The position numbers were made by a program, and so were the translations under genes. A DNA stretch of 64,000 bases from Actinomadura sp. KC06 (GTDB lineage: Bacteria; Actinomycetota; Actinomycetes; Streptosporangiales; Streptosporangiaceae): NCBI RefSeq assembly GCF_004348735.1, contig NZ_SMKT01000015.1:16381-80380 (forward strand), given 5' to 3'. A model generated the notes under the pieces. The model saw only the letters and a list, made by a program, of their open reading frames with translations. It was not told the origin of the DNA and did not search any database. This document shows, in pieces, positions 63,961 to 64,000 of the stretch. Every line of letters begins with the position of its first letter. The first letter of the stretch is position 1.

Positions 63961-64000
63961 GACGTGCTCCTGGTCATGGGGTGGGCTTCGGGGGGTGGAC

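Overview
The window is high-GC actinomycete chromosome. Codon third positions are GC-rich, GTG and TTG starts are frequent, many genes overlap by ATGA or GTGA, and the gene content (egtABCD ergothioneine genes, a KstR-type regulator with CYP125/FadA5/FadE28-29 relatives, DUF397, DUF1707, PucR) fits a soil Actinomadura/Streptosporangiales-like or related organism. The genus is an inference. No tRNA, rRNA, CRISPR array, transposase or phage gene was seen. No stretch longer than about 300 bases lacks a gene.

Layout. 1-2.5 kb: start of an alpha/beta hydrolase, a small membrane protein, and a NarL-type two-component pair. 2.5-5.9 kb: a four-gene betaine/choline-type ABC importer. 6.1-9.3 kb: an aromatic-amino-acid-lyase-like gene with an altered MIO triad, a LacI regulator and a cysteine-dioxygenase-like gene behind a 13-bp tandem repeat. 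9.5-11.7 kb: a divergent OafA-type acyltransferase and an SGNH lipoprotein. 11.7-15.9 kb: ergothioneine operon egtA-B-C-D. 16.2-19.9 kb: a sigma-like protein with a membrane anchor and a PTDP-repeat tail, then a DHA2 MFS pump and its divergent TetR. 20.0-21.5 kb: glutamate decarboxylase.

Steroid-type genes are scattered through the window: a FadE28/FadE29-like dehydrogenase pair divergent from a KstR-like TetR (21.5-24.6 kb), FadA5-like thiolase (45.5 kb), a beta-lactamase-fold hydrolase, CYP125-like P450 (47.8 kb), a 3Fe-4S ferredoxin (53.3 kb) and a zinc alcohol dehydrogenase. Sites matching TNNAACNNGTTNNA sit before the thiolase, P450 and ferredoxin, with near matches in the regulator's own intergenic region. 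This suggests one dispersed side-chain oxidation regulon.

26.7-37.3 kb is a compact purine-degradation operon (urate oxidase, HIU hydrolase, OHCU decarboxylase, three-subunit xanthine dehydrogenase, 8-oxoguanine-type deaminase, allantoinase, allantoicase) divergent from a PucR activator. 39.4-44.7 kb is the most interesting block: five tightly overlapping genes (OleA-like ketosynthase, family-2 glycosyltransferase, P450, OleC-like AMP ligase, OleD-like reductase) that look like a beta-lactone or olefin-type lipid pathway with unusual tailoring enzymes. Beside it lie an HTH-ClpN protein with twin operators and an apparently dead alpha/beta hydrolase.

49.3-53.2 kb holds a glycosyltransferase, two methyltransferases and an alpha/alpha-toroid protein. 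54.7-60.6 kb holds small and odd genes: a two-helix membrane peptide, a 26-residue cysteine-rich metallothionein-like peptide, a membrane-anchored Asp-box propeller protein, a DUF1707 protein, a Uma2 protein, a frameshifted and truncated quinone reductase and a DUF952-DUF985 fusion. The window ends with a sugar or polyol module (TIM-barrel isomerase, Gfo/Idh/MocA dehydrogenase, lipoprotein binding protein) that probably continues to the right.
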